Positions 11,221 to 21,669 are shown, numbered from the stretch's first letter. The stretch: DNA of 64,000 nucleotides from Kappaphycus alvarezii (GCA_002205965.3 NADL03000040.1:540475-604474); one strand, 5' to 3'. The notes: generated from the sequence alone by a model not told the origin. Program-made: numbers and translations.

Positions 11221-11690
11221 TCAGACCATGGGGGGGAAACTTTTCGCCGGTGGGAACAAGCACTCAGAGGCGCCAGGGAGGGGTAGGATAGAAACTACAC
11301 GGAAAGACACCTGAAAAAACCTGACGGACTTGCATGCCGTGAATGCAAAAGGTGAAGCGGGTAACGAAATCGTGAAAATCTTGATGGGGAGGGGTACTAC
11401 GGCGCCTAGCGGCGTGGGCGGCAAGGCGGCGGAAGAACTTGAAAGCTTTCGGCCCCGAGGCACCGTAGATGTTGATGCCCATTGGAATAAGCAGGATATA
11501 GAAGGAACGGCAAACTTCCTCGTAGCCAGGATGTGGGTGTGAAGGTCAGAACGAAGCGCCGTAGGCGGAGAAGCGGTGGAACTAGTTGGGAGGGGGGGTT
11601 CCAGTACTTAAGAGCGGCAATGCCAACTTCGTTACAGAAGCGGTGCAAAGCATTGCGAAGCACATCCTGGCGGTGGGTCTGACCGTCTTC
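11221..11690 (-). mobile_element. LINE C-terminal remnant, third family
   Basis: Minus-strand stretches give LRNALHRFCNEVGIAAL, equivalent to the RHDxLR...AG block, and further on GINIYGASGPKAFKFFRRLAAHAA with FHDFVTRFTFCIHGMQ, resembling the last helical part of LINE endonucleases (GxxGxxAxxFxRRLA). The sequence is otherwise unlike the two other LINE families here. Frames change, so it is dead. Confidence 0.5.
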
Positions 11691-11761
11691 GTATTTACAA
11701 GAGCATGCTTACCATCGGTATATGTGTCCAGAGGACAATTGTACTGTACTCACATGAGTGA

Positions 11762-12560
11762 ATGAAACTTTACTTCATTGAGTCCAAATGTACAGCATTC
11801 ATACGAGTCCATAGTCTATTCTTACGCCTTATTTTGGAATCTCGTGATTTGTGGCGCTTTGTTGAAAAAGGCCCTGATCTCGAAACAGAGATTAAAAAGG
11901 ATGATTCCGTGGATGTTAACTCACAGAAAAAGAAAAAGCATAGGCTACAGCAACAGTCCATGGCCGAAATTTTACTGAATGTTGATTCCAAGTATTTGCC
12001 TTCATTGGCAAAGAAGAGGGATCATAAAGAGGTATGGGATGCTCTAGATAGCTTGCAAAGAACCAAGTCTGCAGCACTTCAGTATACTCTGAGAACAAAA
12101 TTGGTCAGACTCCGTATGAAGGAGAGTTAGTCGATTAGGTTATACATTGAAGAAATATGTGAAATTGAAAATAGTCTAGCATTAAGTGGCTATGAACTAG
12201 AATCGAACGGCAAAAGGTTTGCTCTTTCAAAGGGCTTGGGGAAGCATTATGAAGTGACAAAAGCGGTACTTCAGAATAGTATAGATTTGTCATTCGAGGA
12301 AACTGTCTCCAGGTTGGAGATAAAGAAGAGGAACTGTACATAAAAGAAAGGAGTAGCAAAGATAAAACAACCGCATTATACACTGGAAAGGGTAACAATA
12401 AGCGGAAACAATTTAATGGAAAGTGTCATGTTTGTGGCAAACGTGGCCATCAGTTTTACAAGTGCTACTTTAATCCAGAATTAAAGAATTATAGGCTTCA
12501 TTTTAGAACCACCACTGAAATCTAGGAAAGAATTCGTAGTCTTAATGAGAGGGCAAAGGC
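11762..12560 (+). mobile_element. Copia-lineage E gag remnant
   Basis: A fossil gag region: helical capsid-like stretch with KKRDHKEVWDALDSLQRTK (about 12,010-12,070) and a CCHC zinc knuckle (CHVCGKRGHQFYKC, 12,421-12,465), the nucleocapsid mark of LTR retrotransposons. It has several breaks and ends abruptly at LTR-B1, so the array element jumped into it. Its own LTRs are not seen. It begins with GAAACTTTACTTCATTGAG, also found at LINE ends at 5,400 and 20,845. Confidence 0.65.
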
Positions 12561-12978
12561 TGTTAGTGTAAGTGCCCAGCTACTGAAATCTGTACTGACT
12601 GTTACTGTAAGACTACAGCAGAGCTTACAGCCACGGACAGTCTTCAATTATGGTTACCCTAGAATCTGACCGTTACAGATCTTTGAGCTGATCAGCATTA
12701 GATCAGATCACACAGTTCAGGGTTAATCTTTCACCGTCGTCTCCTGCCCTTCTGGAAACTTTTAGGAATAGCTCTAGAGCTTCGAGCAATCAGGCTCAAA
12801 GTCTATATAAGACCGACCCTCACTTCGTCCTCGGCCACAGTAAAGATCACCACCAACTTCTCTCCTCTCAACTCTCTCTTTGGTCACTCACTCTCTTTTT
12901 GACCTCAATCCTTTTCTCTCTGTCTGTCTCCTTTCTCCCTTTGTCTCCCTCACGCGACCTTCGACTCCTTCTCTGACA
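12561..12978 (+). repeat. LTR-B1 (leftmost LTR of the array)
   Basis: A 418-bp LTR starting TGTTAGTG and ending TCTGACA, with a TATA-like TCTATATAAG near 12,800. It is clearly more diverged from the other three B LTRs (roughly 15-20% by eye) than those are from each other (about 1%). Confidence 0.9.
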
Positions 12979-12992
12979 GGTTATGGGCCCAG
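12979..12992 (+). promoter_or_regulatory. Primer binding site, initiator tRNA-Met half
   Basis: GGTTATGGGCCCAG directly after LTR-B1. Its complement CTGGGCCCATAACC is the anticodon stem-loop side of eukaryotic initiator tRNA-Met, as used by Drosophila copia. Confidence 0.85.
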
Positions 12993-13541
12993 GTCTACGA
13001 ACTGCCAAATTTGTCTGATTATTGAGCTTCTGACCCCTTGAGAAGCCTTTTTCGCACTCTAGAAAGCCCAATCATCTCTCTGTGAGTGAGCGAGAGCCAG
13101 CAGAGAGAACCGCGTTTAGACTTATCGTTTGGAAGTTGTTGGAAGTGGTGCTTCGCCAAAAGTGGAGTATTTCGCTGTCTTGACTCGTTGGACTAAGCTT
13201 CTGTACTGTCTTGTGGCACATATCGTTTTTTTTCTTGTGGCCGGAGTGCCGACTGTCGTTTCTACATCACCTACTTTTCGTTTGTCTTGTGGCCCGACAT
13301 CGCATCTCATCTCTTCATTACAGACAATTTGGTCGGTGTGTCTAGACGCTCCAGCTTCCTGTTGCATTCTATTTCGTCTCTGTGTTTTATACCCAGATTT
13401 GGTACACGGCCCGCATCTGTTTGCAACAGTAAGCGAATTCTTTCCTTCTTTAATTACGCCGACATACACACATCTCCTCCATCCTGAGCTAACACTTCAA
13501 ATTCTCAGTGGTTATCTGTAGGTCTGTCTTCAAAAGAGGAA

Positions 13542-14364
13542 TTGAAATCTTCCTCACCGATCCCGTCGTACGGTGTATCCGTTTTCCGCCGCCCTCTCCT
13601 CCAAATTCATCGACAACCTCAAAAAGCTGAACCGTTTTGTCGTAAGTGCAGCTTTATAGAGGACTCTGCGATCGAATCCGACAGTGAAGGAGGCGACATA
13701 ACTTCAACTGCAACTACTCCCGAGGTTGCCGAAGTCCGCCCTTCTCCCCAAAGAAGAAAGAAGAATTTCTTCAACACATTCTCGCTCTAGGCAAGAAGGA
13801 AGCGGTGGCTGGGCACTCATCAAAGAAGCATTCTCGTCTTCTATCAAAGCGCCTCGTCTCCCAACCCTGTCTTCGTCCAAAGCCCTTGCCTGTCTCCTTT
13901 ACCCGTATCGAAAAGCCAAAGGGAAAGAAAGCAGCCACACCAGCCGAAGTGATATCTCTAGAATCTCCATCTCCAGTAACTCAACAGCCGTCTCCAGTGC
14001 CTCAAGATCCGACTCCAGTTGCCGTTCATTCTCCATTGTCGCCTGCTCCTCCTTCCGGTTGTAACCCTCCTCCAATTCCAAGGGTCCCAACTCCGCTTTC
14101 AGTCGAACCGTTCTCTCGGCCTCACTTGCTCAAGGACCAGATTGTTCTGTCATCAAGCCGAAATCTTCTCGACTTATGTGCGATATTTGCGAGCTAAAAG
14201 GCTCAGGTCCAAAGCAGTTAGAGCAGCGCAGAGGTGGTAAGAAATGTCGCAATCGAGTCAAACGGAATTCCGCCATCACTCCCTGCGCTTGCTGCAACCG
14301 TCTTTTCCAATCAAGACACGATCGCAACAGGCACGTTACTCGTAAGAAAGTAATATTCTTCTAA
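13542..14364 (+). other. Leader region B with zinc-finger text (unit 1)
   Basis: Between LTR-B1 and gag lies a Ser/Pro/Arg-rich region (SDSEGGD, RPSPQRRKK, SPSPVTQQPSPVPQDP words in different frames) ending in a cysteine pair CDIC and a finger CACCNRLFQSRHDRNRH. The copy is broken. Same region as in units 2-4. Confidence 0.6.
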
Positions 14365-14419
14365 ACTCTCTGTGCACCACATCTCCCTAAGCATAGATCT
14401 TTGCTTCGTGCATTTTGTC

Positions 14420-14594
14420 ATGGACTCTTCCGGTCTTCCTATCGACACTCTTGAAAAGCCACGTGATGCAACTTTAACATCTGGAAATCAAGGATACAGC
14501 TCTTGCTGTCATTGAAAGGGTTCAATGAACATCTTACTGAAGATCCTTCAGAGTCATCGTCGCAGACATACTCCTCTTAGAAGAAGGCTGACTG
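14420..14594 (+). other. Start of gag-B (unit 1)
   Basis: Begins MDSSGLPIDTLEKP and carries the copia gag signature of a Trp-Lys block (NFNIWKSRIQLLL in sister units). Cut short by LTR-D1, which begins TGTTGTTG at 14,595. Confidence 0.65.
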
Positions 14595-15097
14595 TGTTGT
14601 TGATTTGGCAAGACGATCACATGACCCCCACATCGGTGCGAAGCCTCATAAGAGGCATGAGGTGTATTCTTCGTGTGCACATGTACACGTGTGATTTGAA
14701 GGCTGGCACTAAGGCAATTTGGAAGAAATCCAAAGTTTCCAGGGACGAAAGTCCCATTTTGAGGGGTCAGCGATTTATGCAAATTTTGCACAAATTTTGA
14801 AAAGTGGAACTAGGCCCATTGTCCCCTAGGCCATAGATTTTTTCCTGCAACTTCATAGGCTGATAGGTCAAATACTTGAATCCTATTGGGTAGTGTGTTA
14901 TATGTGTAATGACTTTCGCCGTGTAAGGATTGATGATGGGCTGCTTTAGAGGGTAGAATGTTGTTTATGGGGTGATTTTACGTAAGTTAGGGTACTGTGA
15001 GTGGGTGAGAAATATACTGCACGAGAGATATGCTGAAGTAAGGTATGTACACGGTTACGTGGTGGCATATGAGTATGTGACGTACACGTGGTACAAC

Positions 15098-15255
15098 ATC
15101 ATACGTATGAGGTTTCTTGTTATGATTACGGTTTGTCCGACAGCATCCAAAAATCAGTTATGCGATCCATCATACGTATAAGGTTTCTTGTTATGATTCC
15201 GGTTTGTCCGACTGCATTCAAAATCTGTTATGTAATTCTATTATATGTATGACGG
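15098..15255 (+). repeat. 70-bp tandem repeats in LTR-D
   Basis: Two full copies and one partial, each starting CATCATACGTAT or similar and containing GGTTTCTTGTTATGATT and GGTTTGTCCGAC. They sit about 800 bp upstream of the TATA box and could be enhancer-like. Present in all D LTRs of the array. Confidence 0.75.
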
Positions 15256-15964
15256 ATTGAGTCCGTTATTTTGGCACAAGGGAATTTGTTTCCGATGAAT
15301 TTGCAGAAAAGGTGCTGTACTGATGTGTGTATTGAGCCAAATTGTTTACACAAATTTGACTATTGTGGAAGTGTAGTGCAATTGGCACTCTACTGTACTG
15401 CCATCGACAGGGCTGATTTTGGTGATTTTTTATCCTGATTCACTGCAAATCAGCAGGCACTGTACAGTACAGTAACGGCAATTTTCTTTTGTCTCCCACT
15501 ATTATTCCTGGTACTGTATACTCACCCGATGGGGCTTGAGAGCTTGCAATCTGCACCACTCGGCCTCAAATGGGACCTGATATTTTCGCAGGTTAAAGGA
15601 ACCTATTGGGCCAAGTGTCGAATTTACTTATCTCCAACTTGGATCTATTTAACTTGCCTGACCCTAACTTGCCTGACCCTAACTTCACTCACCCCGCCGT
15701 CGTAGATAAATTTAACCTAGTTAACTAGTATTTATACCTACCTGGCCACTAGGGCTCCAGATTAAACAGCCACCCCGGTGTTGGCTATGAACTTGACTCC
15801 CAACTTCCGCCTTTGCAGAAACCTTGCCAACGGCAACTTTGGCTATAGCCACGTTTATCCGCCCGGGCCTCCCTCCCTATTCATCCCTTTCTATCCAACA
15901 TTATACTACCCCTTTTATGTTTGTTTGTGATATTTACTCACAATTAGCTCCCCGGAATCCGGCG

Positions 15965-15982
15965 TCTATGTATAAATAGGAA
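15965..15982 (+). promoter_or_regulatory. TATA box of LTR-D1
   Basis: CTATGTATAAATAGGAAC, a strong TATA context, about 630 bp before the LTR end. Likely the transcription start region of element D. Same in units 2, 3 and 4 (last at 63,945-63,960). Confidence 0.6.
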
Positions 15983-16597
15983 CTTCAAGGTTGTCGTTGG
16001 TGACGACATCCTTATCTCCAAAGGAGATATACAGCAAAGCTAATACTACATCTTCTTTGTCCATTATTACACCTCTGCTGTCTACTGTTCTTTGGAATCG
16101 TCCCATACCAAGGTTCTAGCCTTCCGCGGACCACGGTCCGGCCTTACAACCGGAGGACATATATAACGCCCAACCGTCCAAGGAATTACCCCGCTATTCC
16201 AACTCTATACCTCCTCGCCGTCGGCGAGCTGTGCTACTGCATCGCCTGGAGCTTAAGGAGAAAGAGGGACAGCGAACACCCTGTTGTCCTTCGTGTGTGT
16301 GTTGGGTTTCTCATTGTCTGACGGTGTTTCGTTCCTAGACGAGAAGAACTACGCACCGCGCATTGCACTACAGGAAACGGTTCCAAAAATGCCCCTAATA
16401 TTATCACCGGGCCAATATCTTTGATTCTGCTCAAAGTGCTCAGTTTCTGGGATTTTGTTCATGGAAGCAATGAGTGAGCGGGTAGTTGCAGGTTGTACTT
16501 AATGTCAGAATTTTTAGGGTAGCGATTAAATTCTGGGTAGCAAGTCCCGCAACTTCATCCGTCCAGCAAAGTCACTCACCCTATCCGATTCCCATTA

Positions 16598-16611
16598 GGT
16601 TATGGGCCCAG
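16598..16611 (+). promoter_or_regulatory. Primer binding site of element D
   Basis: GGTTATGGGCCCAGTCC, the initiator tRNA-Met half type; the longest match of all copies here to Drosophila copia's site. It fixes the end of LTR-D1. Confidence 0.85.
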
Positions 16612-17039
16612 TCCAACGCTGTCCCTATCTCTGAATTCCGTTAGTCGCCCTGTGTTTTTGCATTGTTTCACTTTGTCTATTTCAGTCTCTTGATTATGTA
16701 TACTCGTTTTGGTAAGCTATTTGAATAATTCCATTTCTTTGCACATCGAAGTGATTCTCTTTGCACTTTTTGGTTGGTCTACAGACTCATAGTCCCCTAA
16801 GCTGTTACTGAAGATCACTTCAACTTTTGTGCTTGCTTTTGCTGGGTTGTGCTAGACTCTTAATTATCCCTGGTGCCCCGAGTGCCCAGGTCTGCGACAG
16901 TTAGGACTTTGCAATCTGTGGGGAGGACAGTTGTGGAATCGATCGAAGTACTCGAGCCAGAAGGACCGCCGCCGAGGACGCTCGCGCTTTCCTAGTCTAG
17001 GGAGGGTATAGGATCCCTCGTAAGTCTGTACCTCTGGAT

Positions 17040-17360
17040 AAGCAAATAAAGAAAGTTCAACGCCTCTCGGCAAAGAAAGATAAAGTCCTTGCCGATCGAG
17101 TTGCCAAGAAGGTACTAAAGGCTAAACGAAGAGTTCCGCTGAGGAACAAGAGATACTGTAAGCTCTGTGATATTAGCGGCAATAGCGCACTGACATTCTA
17201 CGATCACATCAAGTCTAAGGGTCATATTACTAGAGAGAAAAACAACAAAAAGACCCCTAGGTGTACTGCTTGTGATAGAGTGTTCGATTTGCACGAGGTT
17301 CTCAAGCGTCACGAAAACGGGAAAGAACAATTGAAAGTAGTTCTTCCTCAAAGAATTTGA
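17040..17360 (+). other. Zinc-finger ORF of element D (unit 1)
   Basis: Same ORF as 28,348-28,776 in unit 2, where it is described. Ends at the stop at 17,358-17,360. Basic region then YCKLC...H...H and CTACDRVFDLHEVLKRH. Only the right part is in one open frame here. Confidence 0.65.
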
Positions 17361-17435
17361 GAAGATCCATTTGTTTGTTTGAAGCGACGTCTTTGGCCTT
17401 TCATTTAGTCTAGAGTTTCGTGTGTTGTGTTCTTA

Positions 17436-17509
17436 TAGAGGTGGGCTTGCCACTACAAGGGACTATCGGTCCCAGCCTGGGATCTTCGAACAGAACATTA
17501 GCACCTCTA
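17436..17509 (+). ncRNA. Structured leader RNA before gag-D (unit 1)
   Basis: Outer stem TAGAGGTG/CACCTCTA (8 bp, 17,436-17,443 with 17,502-17,509) encloses GGCTTGCC, a hairpin GGGAC-TATCG-GTCCC (17,459-17,473) and GCCTGGGAT...GAACAGA. Lineage C has the same layout with different stem bases (51,940-52,022), so pairing is kept while sequence changes. It ends about 55 nt before the gag start codon. Role unknown; packaging, dimerisation or translation control are candidates. Confidence 0.6.
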
Positions 17510-17564
17510 GATTATTGCAATGCGTCGGAGAAGATCAAAGAGGAGGGTCTCTGAAGTAACTTTA

Positions 17565-20500
17565 TGGCATCAGTAGAACGGGTGTCCGCTGCAGGATCCG
17601 AAAATAGAAAAGCTCACGGTGTTGATATATATATGTTGTGGTCCGCTCAGTGGCACAAGAGAGCCAGCGCATGTGGCTCAGTGGTTAACTTTTTTTCAAC
17701 AGGTTATGGGCCCAGTTGACATTGCCGCTGTGGTCGCGGGTTCGAACCCCGCTGGGTGCACTGAGTTGGATATTTGTTATGAGCGTTACTGTAATGCTCT
17801 GTGTAAGCCCTGAACCCCTCAACAAGCACATTGTGGTAGTGCCCCTGAGCGAGGGGGGGTGTTGATATATATATGTTGTGGTCCGCTCAGTGGCACAAGA
17901 GAGCCGGCGCATGTGGCTAGGTGGTTAACGTTTTTTCAACACACGGATACCAATTTCTACGTGTGGAAACAGAAGATTCAGCTCCTGTTGGCCTTCGCCA
18001 TGTGGAACAGTACATTACTGATAATACCGTTCCTGAAGATGACCAATCTTCCACTTACAAGGCATGGAAGCAAGGGCTTCGAAAGGCCCGAGCCATCATC
18101 GGCCTGTCCCTGTCGGATAATCATCTGGATCATGTGAGAGATGCTGTCATAGCTAAAGAAATTGGGACGCTATGTTGGAAGTTTTTGAGCGCCACACATT
18201 ACTAAATAAGCTGGAGGCCCGGAGAGACTTCTACACGGTCACCATGCTAGACAATGAGAAAGTGTTGCCGTGCATAGGACGTGTGCGACATCTAGCAGCT
18301 TGCTGAAAGCCAATGGGAGTCATCATTGATGACAAGGAAATGGCTAAGGCAGTTCTCAAATGGTCTTCCGCAGAGGTTTCAAAATCTCATTGTAGCGCTT
18401 GACGCTCTTGGATCCGAAGATAACACGTTCGGAGTAGAATATGTAAAAAGTCGCCTGCTCCAAGAGGAGCAACGTGCATCGATGAAGCTTACTAGAAGGC
18501 AGAATCCGCCAAGTTCTGCTCTTATTGGGCACATCCCTGAGGCAAGGCGTGTTTCGACTTTGACATGCACCAACTGTGGTCACAATGGACACTCCGCTGC
18601 CCGCTGCTGGGGAAAGGACATCAACGGAAGGCGACCCGCCACCTGACCGGTTCCTACGTAGAGTCACAGAAGCCTACTGCGATGATTGCTCAAGAGAAAG
18701 AAGATCTGGAAATTAATGAAGTCGAGTACATATGTCTGATGAACAAGGTAGATAACTCTGGTATCAACATAACGTCAAACACTTGGCTTATCGACTCTGG
18801 ATGCTCCGCGCACATGACATTTGACAAGAGACTGTTCTCCGACTACAGGGAGGTCTCAAACAGCCGCGTAGAAATGGGAACAAAAGCGTGTGCAGTAGTA
18901 GCTGGAGTCGGGACCTCATTACGCTTGTAGTGAACGGAGTTCAAAAGTCATGCAAGCTCACCAATGTGCTGCACGTTCCAAGCTTTGCTTTTTCCCTAAT
19001 TTCTGTACGTAAGATGGTCGATAATGGATTTGACGTTGAGTTCGTTCGTGACAAGTGCACTGTGAAGAGGAGTGACTGCATCGTGGCTACTGCCACAAGT
19101 CGAGGAGAGCTGTATGTGCTTGACACATGTAACGAGGTTCATTCGGCGCACAAAGCCTCTTTGAAGACATGGCATGAAAGATTGGCCCACGTTCACACTC
19201 AAGGAATATTGTCCATGGCTCGTAAGAACGTGGTAAGTGGACTTCATATCTCCTCTTCAGATATAACAAGAGACGCTAGCTCATCTTCTGACTGTGAATC
19301 TGTGACATGTGATGCGTGTGTGTTAGGAAAAGCAACTCGTGCTGTGATTCCTAAACAGCGCTCTGGAGGCAGGGCCAAACATTTGCTAGACTTGGTCCAT
19401 TCGGACGTCTGCGGCCCACTCCAAGTACAGTCAGTAGGTGGTGCTAGATACTTTGTCACTTTTATCGATGACCACTCAAACTGGAGTGTTGTCTATCCGA
19501 TGAAGAGTAAAGATGAAACGTTCCATTTTTATCAGAAGTTTGCCCAATATGCCTTCACACACACTGGTCAACGCGTGAAAGTGCTTCGATCTGATCGTGG
19601 TGGAGAGTATCTTTCTTCAGAGTTCCAATCCTTTCTATCGTCACAAGGAACTGTTCATCAAACGACCGCTGCATACACACCTGAACAGAATGGTGTGGCA
19701 GAACGGCTCAATCGTACCCTGATTGATCTCGTCAGGTCTATGCTGTCCCATATGAAGGTTCCGAAAGCTTTTTGGGCTGAAGCTCTGATAACGCAGTTTA
19801 CGTTCGCAATCGTGTCACGACAAGAGCTTTGGTGGTCTGTTACTCCATTTCACCTATGATGAAGAAAAAACCCGATGTATCTCACTCTACGTGTGTTTGA
19901 TGTCAATGCGGTACAAGGTGCCTAGTAATGAGGTGCGTAAACTTGGCGACCGCGCAACAACGGGAATGTTTGTTGGTTATCCGTCGGGAACTAAGGCCTA
20001 CAAAATTTGGGATGACAACCTATATCGCATTGTTATTTCAGGGATATGCAGTTCGATGAGTCGAGACCAAGGGCTTGCTCTACGATGAGCATTCGTCGAG
20101 GATAATGACGTGGATTTGACCCAGAAGAGGCGACCAATACTAATGAAATTGAATCGGAACATCTAGTGGTGGTAATGAACATGGCATTGAGACATCAGCG
20201 GTGGAGGTTGAGAACTTTCAAAGTCAAGGTATTGAGCGGGACTCAACTAATGAAATTTGGAACCAGAAGAAGTGAGTGGTGAGCAAGAAGGTGGTCCCGG
20301 TGATGTGGAACCTCGCCGCTCCACTCGTTCACGACGCCCACCCCAACAGTGGTGGACAGGCCTGGTGGGGATCAGCTTAGTCACACCTTCCTGTGGCAAA
20401 TCAATATACCGAACTCCTTTAAAGAGGGATGGGTGGACCACAACCAAAGTTTTGGCAGAAGCGATTGATGAAGAGCTAGAATCCCAACGCAAAAACAAAA

Positions 20501-20842
20501 TCTGGCACTAGTGCCACGAACGGAAGACTCCAATATTCTCACTTCTCGCTGGGTTTTCACTGTACAGGAAATACCAGAATAACGGCAAATGGATTCAAAA
20601 CGGAAAGGATCGCCTGGTTGTGCGGGCTTTCAACAAATTGAGGGGTTGATTACTCAGAGACTTTTGCGCTGGTGATCAAATTCACAACAATTCGATTGTT
20701 ATTGGCCATTGTAGCCCACTTCGATTTAGAGCTTCATCAAATGGACGTGGTCACGGCCTTTCTGAATGGTGACTTAGAAGAGGATATTTATATGGAGCAT
20801 CCTGAAGGTAGCGTTGACTCTTCCAAACCCAACCATTTTTTG
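17565..20842 (+). mobile_element. Element D gag-pol, left part (unit 1)
   Basis: Fossil copia gag-pol. Parts: gag from 17,565 (interrupted by TRIM1), gag helices to 18,500, zinc knuckle CTNCGHNGHSAARCW near 18,566-18,613, protease motif DSGCSAHM near 18,795, integrase with HHCC zinc site (19,160-19,360) and DDE core (HSDVCGP, SDRGGEYLS, PEQNGVAERLN) to about 19,780, then RT with [23 protein letters not shown] near 20,740-20,820. About six or more breaks. This is the best kept of the three array copies. Interrupted by a LINE at 20,843. Confidence 0.85.
17620..17941 (+). mobile_element. TRIM1: 322-bp mini-LTR element with tRNA-like promoter
   Basis: Two 82-bp LTRs (17,620-17,701 and 17,860-17,941; TGTTGATATA...TTCAACA), a primer site GGTTATGGGCCCAG directly inside, a purine-rich tract before the right LTR, and a 5-bp duplication CACGG on both sides (17,615-17,619; 17,942-17,946). 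It codes for nothing. Box A (TGGCTCAGTGG, 17,674-17,684) lies in the LTR and box B (GGTTCGAACCC, 17,739-17,749) in the internal part, inside a perfect T-arm GCGGG-TTCGAAC-CCCGC. A long stem CTCAGTGgCAC/GTGCACTGAG (17,646-17,656 with 17,756-17,765) closes the structure. Inserted in gag of D. Looks whole. Confidence 0.85.
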
Positions 20843-21302
20843 AGAAACTTTACTTCATTGAGTATCTATCGTGTACACTGCAGGACTGACTATACGGCTA
20901 AGAACTAACCGGATGTTCCACGTCAGGCACGTGCAGTGGGGCTCGCGATAGAATCGCCATTGCAATAGAAGACCACAGTGTGCAACTAATGCGCTGATAA
21001 ATACGTCTGCGGATCACTGCTGTGGTTGTGTTGAACTTCTCTGCGATGCGCGGGATGAAGTCTTTGATGAACAGGATAGAGGCGGGGGATGGGCACCCAA
21101 GGAGTCGAAAGCCAGGGGCTGAAACTTGAAGTTCGGTTCCTGGAGGGTGTTGTGCGAAGGGGGCGGGATGCGGCGTACCAGTTTGAGCTCCAGGTCTGTG
21201 ACTTTGTCTCGATGGGCAATGTCGGCGGCGCCGCCGGCCATTTTGGTGGCCCTTGTGCGCACACCTTGTTTGAACGGCGAGACAATGGTTAGGTCGCAGG
21301 CT
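20843..21302 (-). mobile_element. 5'-truncated LINE inserted in D pol (unit 1)
   Basis: A 460-bp piece flanked by ATTTTTTG (20,835-20,842) and ATTTTTG (21,303-21,309), a target-site duplication. Minus-strand reading gives MRTRATKMAGGAADIAHRDKVTDLELKLVRRIPPP, the LINE family of 9.5 kb. Its 3' end carries about 45 nt of copia-leader-like sequence, identical in the 5.4-kb copy. Confidence 0.85.
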
Positions 21303-21329
21303 ATTTTTGCAAACTTCTCAAGTCCATCT

Positions 21330-21652
21330 TGTTGAAATGGGCTATATGTTCACTCAGTGCACCACTTGACATGCCAGCGCATGTGGCTTAGTGGTCGATG
21401 TGTTTTTCCTACATGGTAGCATCGCGGGTTCGAGCCCCGCAAGTGGTTGCATTGGTGAAAATTTAATTTGTGTGTTTTCGGCATTGCTTACTGTCCTATA
21501 GGCGATAGGAATGAGGTGTAAGATGTCTGAGTCCTTACAGCACCCTGTGGTCCCCTGAGTGAGGGGAGTGTTGAAATGGGCTATGTGTTCACTCAGTGCA
21601 CCACTTGACATGCCAGCGCATGTAGCTTAGTAGTCGATGTGTTTTTCCTACA
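21330..21652 (+). mobile_element. TRIM2: 323-bp mini-LTR element with tRNA-like promoter (unit 1)
   Basis: Two 84-bp LTRs (21,330-21,413 and 21,569-21,652; TGTTGAAATG...TTCCTACA), non-coding inside, hairpin-purine tract CCCCTGAGTGAGGGG before the right LTR. Box A TGGCTTAGTGG (21,384-21,394) in the LTR; box B GGTTCGAGCCC (21,427-21,437) inside. A tRNA-like fold: stem CAGTGCACCACTT (21,355-21,367) with 21,441-21,454; hairpin ACATGC-cagc-GCATGT; arm ATGTG-TTTTTCC-TACAT (21,398-21,414) with a 7-nt loop reading UUU; T-arm GCGGG-TTCGAGC-CCCGC. After the LTR, TGGTAGCATC could be a primer site for a tRNA 3' end. Left flank CATCT; no CATCT directly right of it. Confidence 0.8.
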
Positions 21653-21669
21653 TGGGGTTATAGCCCTTC

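Larger units (their letters stand above)
14595..16597 (+). repeat. LTR-D1, 5' LTR of element D
   Basis: About 2.0 kb, from TGTTGTTGATTTGG to the base before a primer site. The start is inferred: GGGACGAAAG lies about 150 bp inside, as in LTR-C, and the flanking text is alignable with LTR-C, so D and C LTRs are related. It contains a 70-bp tandem repeat (15,098; 15,168; 15,238), a doubled AACTTGCCTGACCCT (15,653-15,685) and a TATA box (TATAAATAG near 15,971). No second D LTR follows the D pol. Confidence 0.7.

Noticed and set aside
17671-17752. Working host tRNA genes
   Set aside because: Boxes A and B are present, but they sit across the LTR edge of a mini-LTR element, the fold is not a standard cloverleaf, and the copies are part of the array.
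21653-21669. GGGTTATAGCCC after TRIM2 as a real primer site of another element
   Set aside because: Similar to the initiator-Met site but with several mismatches; kept only as a hint in the compound-insertion finding.
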